A stretch of DNA of 64,000 bases from Pseudothauera nasutitermitis (GTDB lineage Bacteria > Pseudomonadota > Gammaproteobacteria > Burkholderiales > Rhodocyclaceae), in assembly GCF_004801295.1 (NCBI RefSeq), contig NZ_SSOC01000001.1:682001-746000 (forward strand). Reading direction: 5' to 3'. A program made the position numbers and the translations under genes. Under the pieces are notes generated by a model. It saw only the letters and a list, made by a program, of their open reading frames with translations, was not told where the DNA came from and ran no database searches. Each line of letters starts with the position of its first letter. Position 1 is the first letter of the stretch. Positions 32,243-39,793 of this stretch are shown here, piece after piece.

Positions 32243-33325
32243 ATGATTGCCCGTTTAAGCATTGCGGTCGGCCTTCTCCTGGGAGCTACGGTAGCTCTTG
32301 CTTCGTTCCCATTTGCTGCTGGTGATATTTCGCGCTCGGAGTGCATTGATGCGCTGAAACTCGCAAAAGAAATGTTTCAGTCAACTGCCCAGCGCCTTTA
32401 CGCACCGCTCACAATTCCGACAGGTTTGCGAAGTACATTGGTGCTAGGTGCTTCAGAATTGGATATTTCGGGAGGGAGTGCGCTGACAAGCACCGATGAT
32501 TTTGAAATGCTTTCGCAAGACATTCGCAATATTTATTGGGGTAAAGAAACGGATGGTGCGCTACGAGTCGTCGTGAGAGAAATTTCCGTTGGTTGGCGCG
32601 GTAATAGATACGATTTGTATCTCCTTGATGCTGCGGTGGAAAAGAACGATTTTCTAAATGGAATTAATCCTGCTGCTGGCAGTGACCACTATCGGCCGGT
32701 GGTTTCGGGTACATGGCGGCCTCCGCTTGTTTTTCAGCACCCTCAAAATAAGGAGAAATGGTTCATTGACGTAGGGCAACCTTTCCAGATACTTGCAGAT
32801 TGGCGTGTGTACTCATCAAAGGAAATGCGTGCAATTTGCACAATCGTCTTTAGCCCACTTGGCAACGATGCAGCAGGGATTCTTCCACGTCCGGTAAGGA
32901 GACTCGCTCGCAAACTTGACGAGGCATTGGGGCCCGGAAATGATGAAGGAACCCTACAGCCGACCGCAAGAACGAGGCTTGATACCAAGCATGTATTGGC
33001 TAATGCCGCCCTCCGCCCTTGGGCGCTTGTCGATGGAGACGCATATAACTCACGAAGCGAAGTCGATGCTGGGCTAGAAGACTGGGCTAGGGTAAACAAT
33101 TCTCGCCGTCGCCTATATGAAGAAATACTGAAAGAGTACCCGGTGGCCGAACGCTCGCTGGCAGCGTATTACGTAAATACATATGGATTGCAGCCGCAGG
33201 AGGCGCAGGAGGCCGCGGCGTGGATTCTTGATTTGATTTTTCGGTCATTCTTCGTATTTTCAAACGGGCAAAACTATTTTCGCTACGACGGCGTTAGAAC
33301 GAATCCGTGGCCGCTAAAGCACTGA
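32243..33325 (+). CDS. Cassette protein 6: exported 360-residue hypothetical protein
   Basis: This is by far the largest cassette gene. The product has a signal peptide (LSIAVGLLLGATVALASFPFA) and no recognised domain. It includes a Trp-rich stretch VGWRGNRYDLYLLDAAVEK, a PVVSGTWRPPLVFQHPQNKEKWF segment, and a helical C-terminal half with AERSLAAYYVNTYGLQPQEAQEAAAWIL. A GGAGGC ribosome-binding site precedes the ATG by 6 nt. The stop is 21 bp before the next attC. Cassette genes of this size are uncommon; nothing in the sequence shows its role. Confidence 0.75.
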   Translation: MIARLSIAVGLLLGATVALASFPFAAGDISRSECIDALKLAKEMFQSTAQRLYAPLTIPTGLRSTLVLGASELDISGGSALTSTDDFEMLSQDIRNIYWGKETDGALRVVVREISVGWRGNRYDLYLLDAAVEKNDFLNGINPAAGSDHYRPVVSGTWRPPLVFQHPQNKEKWFIDVGQPFQILADWRVYSSKEMRAICTIVFSPLGNDAAGILPRPVRRLARKLDEALGPGNDEGTLQPTARTRLDTKHVLANAALRPWALVDGDAYNSRSEVDAGLEDWARVNNSRRRLYEEILKEYPVAERSLAAYYVNTYGLQPQEAQEAAAWILDLIFRSFFVFSNGQNYFRYDGVRTNPWPLKH

Positions 33326-33346
33326 ACTGCGTTCACTACAGATGCC

Positions 33347-33413
33347 GCCCAGCTCATCATTCCACCTGACCTGCGCCAAAAGCCACGCAGGCTGGTGAAT
33401 TCAGACGTTGGCC
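33347..33413 (+). repeat. attC site 7
   Basis: R' GTTGGCC lies at 33407-33413, with a poor R'' GCCCAGC at 33347-33353. Between them CACCTGACCTGCG pairs with CGCAGGCTGGTG around a CCAAAAGCCA loop, forming a strong stem with one mismatch region. Confidence 0.75.
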
Positions 33414-33427
33414 CGTAAGGCAAAAGC

Positions 33428-33793
33428 ATGGAAGTCAAGACATACCGTGTCATCCAGGACCACACCAGCGGGTACCCAGAACCCATCACCTTTGCGAAAG
33501 GGGCTCCTCTTGCCGTTGGTGAAAAATATGCAGGCCCGGAGGGCTGGGATAACTGGCTGTTTTGTGAAACGCCCGGGCAAAAGGGCGGTTGGGTTCCAGC
33601 GCAAGTCATCGAAATCATCAATGGCACAACTGGCCGCGCTCGTGACGACTACACAGCTAGAGAGTTGAATGCACAGGAAGGGGAGTCGCTTCTTGGTACA
33701 AAAACGGTGAATGGCTGGGTCTGGTGTGAAAAGCCTGATAGTTCAGAGTCGGGGTGGATTCCACTCGCAAACCTCAAAGAGGCTCGTCAGTGA
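33428..33793 (+). CDS. Cassette protein 7: tandem SH3-like domain protein
   Basis: The 121-residue product has no signal peptide and consists of two similar halves of about 55 residues: RVIQDHTSGYPEPITFAKGAPL to WLFCETPGQKGGWVPAQVIE, and RARDDYTARELNAQEGESLL to WVWCEKPDSSESGWIPLANLKE. Each matches the bacterial variant SH3 fold, with the W-x-x-C and G-W-[VI]-P signature positions. Such domains usually bind peptides or cell-wall ligands. It is the last gene with a recognised attC in front; I found no clear attC after it. Confidence 0.8.
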   Translation: MEVKTYRVIQDHTSGYPEPITFAKGAPLAVGEKYAGPEGWDNWLFCETPGQKGGWVPAQVIEIINGTTGRARDDYTARELNAQEGESLLGTKTVNGWVWCEKPDSSESGWIPLANLKEARQ

Positions 33794-33937
33794 ATTGTGC
33801 ATTGGCCAAGGCTGCTTTCCAGTCTGAGGGGGGCTCTCTATAGCACTCTTTCTGCAAAGGAAAATGGCTGGCAACTCAACCCGGCAGACGTCTTGCGGGT
33901 GCCGGCTGATTTCAAAAATTATGCATCTGGAGGGCCT

Positions 33938-34498
33938 ATGAAGCTGTGTTGCTTGCTGTATTTCTGCTTGCTCGCACCGAGCGTTTGTCTCGCTCAGCTA
34001 AGTGATGAGAACCTGCTGCAGAGCTTCCCGCAGGGTTACAAAGTCGACTTTCAAACCAAGAAAGGGAACATGGTCATGACCGAGATGGTTCCCCAAGCGG
34101 AAACGGTCGACAACTGGACTGAAATGATCACGACCCAGATTTTCCTGGGTATGAAGAATGCAACGCCGGAACAGTTCCAGGCGTTCATGTCGAAAGCCTG
34201 GTTAACTGCTTGCAAGGATGGCGGAGTTGCGCCAATTGCAAAAGGCGAAGAAAACGGCTACCCGTTTTCCATATGGGTGCAGGACTGCCCCTTGAATCCA
34301 GCGACAGGCAAGCCGGAGAAGACATGGTTCAAGGCGATCAAGGGCAATGATAGTTTTTACGTAGTTCAAAAGGCATTCAAATTCGAACCTTCCAGGGAAC
34401 AGGTTGTTCAATGGATGCAGTACTTCCGTTCAATAGTGGTCTGCGATACCCGGCTCGCGGATCGCCCATGCCCAGAACTCGAAAAGGTAGGCCAATAG
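33938..34498 (+). CDS. Exported hypothetical protein after the cassette array
   Basis: The 186-residue product has a signal peptide, KLCCLLYFCLLAPSVCLAQ, and a mature region with KGNMVMTEMVPQAETVDNWTEMITTQIFLGMKNATPEQFQAFM and later WVQDCPLNPATGKPEKTWFKAIKG. I remember similar uncharacterised periplasmic proteins but no named family. GGAGGG at 33930-33935 precedes the ATG. It is AT-rich like the cassettes but lacks a recognisable attC on either side, so it may be a former cassette or ordinary flanking DNA. Confidence 0.75.
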   Translation: MKLCCLLYFCLLAPSVCLAQLSDENLLQSFPQGYKVDFQTKKGNMVMTEMVPQAETVDNWTEMITTQIFLGMKNATPEQFQAFMSKAWLTACKDGGVAPIAKGEENGYPFSIWVQDCPLNPATGKPEKTWFKAIKGNDSFYVVQKAFKFEPSREQVVQWMQYFRSIVVCDTRLADRPCPELEKVGQ

Positions 34499-34569
34499 CA
34501 AATGCATGGCACGGCGATCAGCACGGACGCTCAGCGCAGGCTACCTTCACGCTGTTCAGCACTTCTTCC

Positions 34570-35466
34570 TCACCGTATCCCCGCCCGCAAGAAACTCTGC
34601 ACGAACTGCCTTTGAAACAGCAGAAACGCCACCAGCAGCGGCCCCGAGGCGAGCAGCGTGGCAGCGCTGATGACGGCCCAGTCGATGCCCTGGTCGGTGC
34701 CGGCGAACACCGCCAGCCCCACGGTGATGGGGCGGGTGTTGACGGTGTTGGTGACGATGAGCGGCCACAGGAAGTTGTTCCAGTGGTGGCTCACCGAGAC
34801 CAGCGCGTAGGCCAGGTAGGTGGGTTTGGCGAGCGGCACGTACACCCGCCACAGCACGCCAAGGGTGCCGCAGCCTTCGATGCGGGCGGCTTCTTCCAGT
34901 TCGCGCGGGATGGTCTTGAAGGTTTGCCGCAGCAGGAAGATGCCGAAGGCCGAGGCGATGTAGGGCAGGGCCATGGCGCTTACGGTATCGACCAGGCCGA
35001 GGGCGTGGATGCTGCGGTAGTTCTCCACGATCATCATGTCCGGCATGATCATCAACTGCACCAGGACCAGCGCGAACACCACGTCGCGCCCGGGGAATTC
35101 GAAGCGCGCGAAAGCGTAGGCGGCCAGGGTGCCCAGCACCAGCTGGCCGGCCAGGATGGTGGCGACCAGCGCGCTGGTGTTGAGGAAGTAGCGCGGAAAG
35201 GGCGCGGCTTCCCAGGCGGCGCGGAAGTTGTCCAGGGTGAGCGGGGCGAGGGGCGCGAAGCGGGTGGAGAATTCCGCCGGGTGAAAGGCCGTCCAGATGG
35301 CGTAGAGCAGCGGGGCCAGCCAGATGATGCCCAGTGTCCAGGCGCCCAGGGTGTTGAGCCAGCGGTCGACGGGCAGCGGCCGGGCCGCGTGCCGTGCCGG
35401 GGTGCCGGCGCGTTCCGTGGGCGGCTGGGCGGCGAGGGCGGCCGGGGGATTGGCGGGCGTGTTCAT
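34570..35466 (-). CDS. Carbohydrate ABC transporter permease (UgpE/MalG type)
   Basis: The 298-residue inner-membrane permease has six predicted helices and an EAA loop reading EEAARIEGCGTLGVLWRVYVPLAKPTYLAYALVS, which contacts the ATPase. Proline- and alanine-rich residues at the N-terminus (about 30) precede the first helix LGAWTLGIIWLAPLLYAIWTAF. It overlaps the preceding permease gene by 4 bp and is the last gene of the operon that starts with the GlpR-like regulator. By class the substrate is a sugar, polyol or glycerol-3-phosphate-like compound. Confidence 0.92.
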   Translation of the reverse strand: MNTPANPPAALAAQPPTERAGTPARHAARPLPVDRWLNTLGAWTLGIIWLAPLLYAIWTAFHPAEFSTRFAPLAPLTLDNFRAAWEAAPFPRYFLNTSALVATILAGQLVLGTLAAYAFARFEFPGRDVVFALVLVQLMIMPDMMIVENYRSIHALGLVDTVSAMALPYIASAFGIFLLRQTFKTIPRELEEAARIEGCGTLGVLWRVYVPLAKPTYLAYALVSVSHHWNNFLWPLIVTNTVNTRPITVGLAVFAGTDQGIDWAVISAATLLASGPLLVAFLLFQRQFVQSFLRAGIR

Positions 35467-36359
35467 TGGTAATGCACCTTGCGTTCGAGCCAGAAGAACT
35501 TGAACAGCGCGACCACGGCCAGGATGGCGAGCAGCACCATGGTGAGGGCGGCGGCGTAGCCCTGGTCCCAGAAGCGGAAGCCCACTTCGTAGATGTAGTA
35601 GAGCAGCAGCGACGAAGCGTTGTCCGGGCCGCCGCGGGTCATCACGAAGATGTGGTCGATGAGGCGGAAGGCGTTGATGATGGCGTTGATGAGCACGAAC
35701 AGGGTGGTCGGCATGAGCAGCGGAAAGGTCACCTTCCAGAACGCCTGCCAGCGGCTGGCGCCTTCCAGGCGGGCGGCCTCGCGCAGTTCCGGGGGGATCT
35801 GCTGGAGCGCGGCGAGGTAGAAGATCATGAAGAAGCCGGCTTCCTTCCACACCGCCACGACGATGATGGCGCCCAGCGCGGTTTCGGTGCTGCCCAGCCA
35901 GTTGTGCGCGGGCAGGCCGAACAGGCCGCGCACCTGGTCGAACAGGCCATAGTCCGGGGTGTAGAAGAACAGCCAGATGTTGGCCACTGCGATCATCGGC
36001 AGCACGGTGGGGGTGAAGTAGGCCAGGCGCAGCAGGCCGCGCCCGGCGATGCGCTCGTTGACCCACAGCGCCATCACCAGCGCCAGCGCGATGGAGGGCA
36101 GGATGGTGCCCGCCGCGAAGATCAGGTTGTTGTTGAGCGCCGTCCAGAAGATCGGGTCGGCGAGCAGATCGCGGTAGTGCTCCGCGCCGATGAAGACCGC
36201 CGGGCGGTTGGGGCGCGGGGTGGAGAACAGGCTGTGCCAGAAGGTGGCCACCGCCGGGTAGTGGGTGAAGGCGGCCAGCAGCACCGCCGCCGGCAACAGC
36301 AGCAGCCAGCCATGCAGCGCCGCGCGCGGTCCGCTGTTGCCGAGGGGGTGCGTGCTCAT
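35463..36359 (-). CDS. Carbohydrate ABC transporter permease (UgpA/MalF type)
   Basis: The 298-residue permease begins with the helix AALHGWLLLLPAAVLLAAFTHYPAVATFWHSLF and has the EAA loop EAARLEGASRWQAFWKVTFPLLMPTTLFVLINAI. It forms the transmembrane heterodimer with the following gene product. It lies 13 bp after the binding-protein gene and overlaps the next permease gene in an ATGA arrangement. Confidence 0.93.
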   Translation of the reverse strand: MSTHPLGNSGPRAALHGWLLLLPAAVLLAAFTHYPAVATFWHSLFSTPRPNRPAVFIGAEHYRDLLADPIFWTALNNNLIFAAGTILPSIALALVMALWVNERIAGRGLLRLAYFTPTVLPMIAVANIWLFFYTPDYGLFDQVRGLFGLPAHNWLGSTETALGAIIVVAVWKEAGFFMIFYLAALQQIPPELREAARLEGASRWQAFWKVTFPLLMPTTLFVLINAIINAFRLIDHIFVMTRGGPDNASSLLLYYIYEVGFRFWDQGYAAALTMVLLAILAVVALFKFFWLERKVHYQ

Positions 36360-36372
36360 CGCGTCAGCCAGG

Positions 36373-37665
36373 TCAGCGGTAGGCGCGCAGGATGCGTTCG
36401 GCTTCGCGCTGGGCGTCGCGCATGGCCTGCTCGGGCGTCTTGGTGCCGTTGAGCGCGGCCTGCAGGCCGTCGTTGAGCGCCTTGGTGACGCGCTGGTTCT
36501 CGTGGGTGGACAGTTCCGCCACGGCGTATTCGAGCTGGTCGCGGGCCACGGTGGGCGCGGGGAAGTCGGCCACGTACTTTTTCATCGTGTCGGTTTCCCA
36601 GGCAGCCGGGGAGACGGCCACGTAGCCGGTGGCGATGGACCATTCGGCGGCGCGCTGCGGGGTGGTCATCCAGCGCACGAACTTCAGCGCGGCCTCGCGC
36701 TCTTCCGGCGTGGAACGCTTGAAGACGTGGAAGTTGCCGCCGCCGGTGGGCGAACCCAGGCGCTTGCCGGCGGGCAGCATGGCCACGCCGAAGTCGAAGC
36801 CCGCGTTGGCGCGGATGTTGGTCAGGTTGCCGGTGGTGGTGTAGATGATCGCGGCCTTGCGCTCGAAGAAGTCCTTCGGCGTGGTGCCCCATTCGACCAC
36901 GCCCGGCGGGTGGATGCCGTGCTTGCGGGAGAGATCCACCCAGTACTGCAGGGCTTCGACCACCTCCGGCTTGTCGAAGTAGGTTTCGTTGCCGGCGGCG
37001 TTCATCAGCTCGATGCCGTTCTGCGTGGTGAAGGTCTGGAACAGCCAGTAGGGGAAGCCGGAGGAGGGCACCTGCACGCCCCAGGTGGTGACGTTGCCGG
37101 CGGCGTCGCGCTTGGTGAGCTTCTTGCCGTATTCGATCAGTTCGTTCCAGTTCTGCGGCGGGCGTTCCGGGTCCAGGCCGGCCTGGGTAAACAGTTCCTT
37201 GTTCCAGTACATCACCACGGTGGAGCGCTGGAAGGGGATGCCCCAGGTCTTGCCGCCGGTCTGGCTGTTCTGCATGAAGCCGGGGTAGAAGCTGGTCATC
37301 CAGGCGCGCTCTTCGGCGGTCTTGACCAAGTCGTCGAAGGGCACCACGGCGTCTTCGTCGATCAGCGTGTACATGTCGGTGGACAGCAGCACGGAGACGT
37401 GCGGCGCGTCGCCGCCCTTCACCGCGGTGACCACCTTGGTGATGGTGTCCTGATAGCTGCCGGAATATACCGGCTTGACGCGGATGCCGGGGTTGTCCTT
37501 CTCGAAGGCCGCAGCCATGTCGTCGATGATCTTGGTGACCGGGCCGCCGACCGCGACCGGGTAGAAGAAGGTCAGTTCGGTGGCGGCGGCCGGGGTGGCG
37601 GCCAGCGCGGCGGCCAGGCCGAGGCCGGCCGCGATGCGGGTGAGGGCGGAGAGCGGCTTGCTCAT
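36373..37665 (-). CDS. Extracellular solute-binding protein (UgpB-like, family 1)
   Basis: The 430-residue protein has a signal peptide, RIAAGLGLAAALAATPAAA, and begins ELTFFYPVAVGGPVTKIIDDMAAAFEKDNPGIRVKPVYSGSYQDT, typical of the UgpB branch of family 1 binding proteins. The conserved middle NWNELIEYGKKL and the GGGNFHVFKRS region follow. An AGGAGT site precedes the ATG. UgpB binds sn-glycerol-3-phosphate or glycerophosphodiesters; this protein may bind those or another polyol derivative. It sits between the ATPase and permease genes of the operon. Confidence 0.92.
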   Translation of the reverse strand: MSKPLSALTRIAAGLGLAAALAATPAAATELTFFYPVAVGGPVTKIIDDMAAAFEKDNPGIRVKPVYSGSYQDTITKVVTAVKGGDAPHVSVLLSTDMYTLIDEDAVVPFDDLVKTAEERAWMTSFYPGFMQNSQTGGKTWGIPFQRSTVVMYWNKELFTQAGLDPERPPQNWNELIEYGKKLTKRDAAGNVTTWGVQVPSSGFPYWLFQTFTTQNGIELMNAAGNETYFDKPEVVEALQYWVDLSRKHGIHPPGVVEWGTTPKDFFERKAAIIYTTTGNLTNIRANAGFDFGVAMLPAGKRLGSPTGGGNFHVFKRSTPEEREAALKFVRWMTTPQRAAEWSIATGYVAVSPAAWETDTMKKYVADFPAPTVARDQLEYAVAELSTHENQRVTKALNDGLQAALNGTKTPEQAMRDAQREAERILRAYR

Positions 37666-37727
37666 GGGGTGGGACTCCTGCGGTGGTAAAGGCAGTGGGT
37701 GGAACAACGGATGGCCGGGCGGCGCGC

Positions 37728-38756
37728 TCAGAGACTCACGCGCTGCCCGTCGGCGCGGGAAAACAGGTGTTGCTCGGCGGGATGCCATTCCAGCCCCACC
37801 GGCTCGCCCGGACGCAGCGCGACGCGTCCCGGCGCGCGCACGGTGATGCGATGTACGGTGTCCGCGTGGCGGCAGATCAGCATGGATTCGGCGCCCAGGT
37901 ATTCGACGGCTTCCAGCGTGGCCGGCAGGCCGTTGGCCGGCGCGCACAGGCCGATGTGCTCGGGGCGCACGCCCAGCCACAGATCGGTGGGGGGCTTGCC
38001 GCCGGGCAGCGGCACGCCGGCCGGCACCGGGAACAGATTCATCGGCGGCGCGCCGATGAAGCCGGCGACGAAGGAAGAGGCCGGGCGTTCGTACAGGTCG
38101 GCCGGGCTGCCTTCCTGCTCGATGCGCCCGCCGCGCATCAGCACCACCTTGTCGGCCATGGTCATGGCCTCGGTCTGGTCGTGGGTGACGTACACCATGG
38201 TCATGCCCAGGCGTTGCTGCAGGCTGCGGATTTCCGCGCGCATCTGCTGGCGAAGCTGGGCGTCGAGGTTGGACAGCGGTTCGTCCATCAGGCACACCGG
38301 CGCCTCGGCGACGATGGCGCGCCCCAGCGCCACGCGCTGGCGCTGCCCGCCGGAGAGCTGCGCGGGGCGGCGCTCCAGCAGTTCGCTCAGGCCCAGCAGC
38401 CCGGCGGCGCGCTTCAGCCGCGCGGTGCGTTCGGCGGCCGGCACCTTGCGCACGCGCAGGCCGAACAGGATATTGTCGCCCACGCTCAGGTGCGGAAACA
38501 GCGCGTAGGACTGGAACACCATGGCCACGCCGCGCCTGGCCGGCGGCAGGTGGGTGACGCGCTGGCCGCCGATGTCGATCTCTCCGCCATCCACGGCCTC
38601 CAGCCCGGCGATCAGCCGCAGCGTGGTGGATTTGCCGCAGCCCGAGGGGCCCAGCAGGGCGACCAGCTGGCCGTGCGGCACGCGCAGGCTGACGTTGTCG
38701 ACGGCGCGCGTGGCACCCCATTGCTTGACCACGCCGTGCAGGACGATTTCGCTCAT
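37728..38756 (-). CDS. ugpC: ABC transporter ATP-binding protein (UgpC/MalK type)
   Basis: The 342-residue ATPase has Walker A GPSGCGKST, Q-loop VFQSYALFPHLSV, signature LSGGQRQRVALGRAI, Walker B PVCLMDEPLSNLD and switch His in YVTHDQTEAMTMADKV. The C-terminal regulatory OB-fold domain of about 110 residues includes LWLGVRPEHIGL. UgpC-type ATPases can serve several importers. The gene is 49 bp after the regulator gene in the same direction. Confidence 0.93.
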   Translation of the reverse strand: MSEIVLHGVVKQWGATRAVDNVSLRVPHGQLVALLGPSGCGKSTTLRLIAGLEAVDGGEIDIGGQRVTHLPPARRGVAMVFQSYALFPHLSVGDNILFGLRVRKVPAAERTARLKRAAGLLGLSELLERRPAQLSGGQRQRVALGRAIVAEAPVCLMDEPLSNLDAQLRQQMRAEIRSLQQRLGMTMVYVTHDQTEAMTMADKVVLMRGGRIEQEGSPADLYERPASSFVAGFIGAPPMNLFPVPAGVPLPGGKPPTDLWLGVRPEHIGLCAPANGLPATLEAVEYLGAESMLICRHADTVHRITVRAPGRVALRPGEPVGLEWHPAEQHLFSRADGQRVSL

Positions 38757-38805
38757 CGCGGGCTCCTGTGGCATGCGGGTGGCCGGGCGCGTTGTTGCGG
38801 GTGTT

Positions 38806-39612
38806 TCATGCGCAGGACTCCAGATGGCGCGGCGCCGTGTAGTCGGACGCCACGTGCAGCTGCGGGCGGCCGCCGTGCAGGGCGTCGAGGTATTCGGCCG
38901 GCGGCGGGGCATCGAGGAACAGGTGGTCGGCGTCGGCCAGCCGCCCGCCGCGCGCCAGCGCGCCGCGTCCGAACTTGGTGGTGTCGGCCACCAGCAGGGC
39001 GTTGCGGCAGTTGTCCATCATCGCCAGGCGGGCGGTGACCTCGTCGGCGTCGAAATCGAGCAAGGCGCCGTCACGGTCGATGCCGCCGATGCCGAACACC
39101 GCGTAGTCGGTCTTGTAGGCCGCGAAGCAGTTGGCCGCCGCCGCGCCCACCACGTCCAGATCGTTGGCGCGCAGCGCGCCGCCGGCGATGATCAGTTCGA
39201 TGCCGGGGCGGCCCGCCAGCGCGTTGGCGGCGTTGAGGCTGTTGGTGATGACGCGCAGGCGTTCATGGCGGCGCAGCGCCACGGCGACCTGCTCCGGCGT
39301 GGTGCCGATGCCCAGTGACACGCTGGCGCCATCCGGGATGAAGGCCGCCACCGCGGCGGCGATGCGCCGCTTGGCGTCCAGGTGGAGGATCTGGCGGCGC
39401 TGATAGGGCAGGTTGGCTGCCGGCGCGGGCAGATCCACGCCGCCATGCACGCGGCGCAGCAGGCCGTGCTCGCACAGTGGATTGACGCAGCGGCGGATGG
39501 TCTGCGGGGTGACCTCGAAGCGCCGGGCCAGATCGTCGATGCCGACGAAGCCGTCGCGGCGGACCAGTTCAAGGATTTCCCGTGCGCGGGGGTCGAGGCT
39601 GGGCAGGGACAT
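38806..39612 (-). CDS. DeoR-family transcriptional regulator (GlpR-like)
   Basis: The 268-residue repressor has an N-terminal DeoR helix-turn-helix (ILELVRRDGFVGIDDLARRFEVTPQTIRRCVNPLCEHGLLRRVHGGV) and a C-terminal effector domain with SLGIGTTPEQVAVALRRHERLRVITNSLNAANAL, the GGALRANDLDVVG strand, and FGIGGIDRDGALLDFDADE. The closest type is GlpR, which responds to glycerol-3-phosphate. The usual RRDL of the recognition helix reads RRCV here. As the first gene of the importer operon it should control its own operon through the paired repeats just upstream. Confidence 0.92.
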   Translation of the reverse strand: MSLPSLDPRAREILELVRRDGFVGIDDLARRFEVTPQTIRRCVNPLCEHGLLRRVHGGVDLPAPAANLPYQRRQILHLDAKRRIAAAVAAFIPDGASVSLGIGTTPEQVAVALRRHERLRVITNSLNAANALAGRPGIELIIAGGALRANDLDVVGAAAANCFAAYKTDYAVFGIGGIDRDGALLDFDADEVTARLAMMDNCRNALLVADTTKFGRGALARGGRLADADHLFLDAPPPAEYLDALHGGRPQLHVASDYTAPRHLESCA

Positions 39613-39615
39613 GAG

Positions 39616-39645
39616 TCATTCGAATGAGTGGTATGTTCATTCGAA
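39616..39645. promoter_or_regulatory. Paired TCATTCGAA operator repeats upstream of the GlpR-like gene
   Basis: TCATTCGAA occurs at 39616 and again at 39637, exactly 21 bp or two helical turns apart. The first copy is part of the perfect 12-bp palindrome TCATTCGAATGA (39616-39627) and the second of TTCATTCGAAAC, a near palindrome. The repeats begin 4 bp upstream of the regulator's start codon, a position suited to autorepression. Confidence 0.65.
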
Positions 39646-39793
39646 ACTCTATCCGGCCAATATTGCCGTTCGTTTGCGCCAATGTGATCGTCGAGTGAAG
39701 GCGGGCGCGTCCCGGCATGGTGCGCCGGCGAGCCAGCCCGCGCGGTGGCGCGCTATCATGCTGCCATTCCCGTGCGTCTTTCCGGAATCGCCC

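Larger units (their letters stand above)
29713..33413 (+). mobile_element. Integron gene-cassette array without an integrase (CALIN)
   Basis: Seven short genes on the plus strand are each preceded by an R'-like core site (GTTRRRY-like: GTTAGCC, GTTAGCC, GTTAGAG, GTTAGAG, GTTGGCT, ATTGGAT, GTTGGCC), and six of the seven boundaries show an R''-like partner (RYYYAAC-like) 57-76 bp upstream with hairpin-forming sequence between. Stops lie in or next to R'' and starts lie 2-19 nt after R', which is the packing expected of cassettes. Composition is much more AT-rich than the rest of the window. No intI gene is visible on either strand nearby, so the array is an orphan cluster or part of a larger integron outside the window. 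Confidence 0.85.

Noticed and set aside
33794-33937. Possible eighth attC after the SH3-like cassette gene (GCATTGGCC near 33808, CCGGCA and TGCCGG arms near 33893-33915)
   Set aside because: Core sites and arms are not in attC order or spacing; no GTTRRRY follows the hairpin.
29312-34569. Integron integrase gene
   Set aside because: No frame on either strand shows tyrosine recombinase motifs or the IntI-specific region; the array lacks an integrase within the window.
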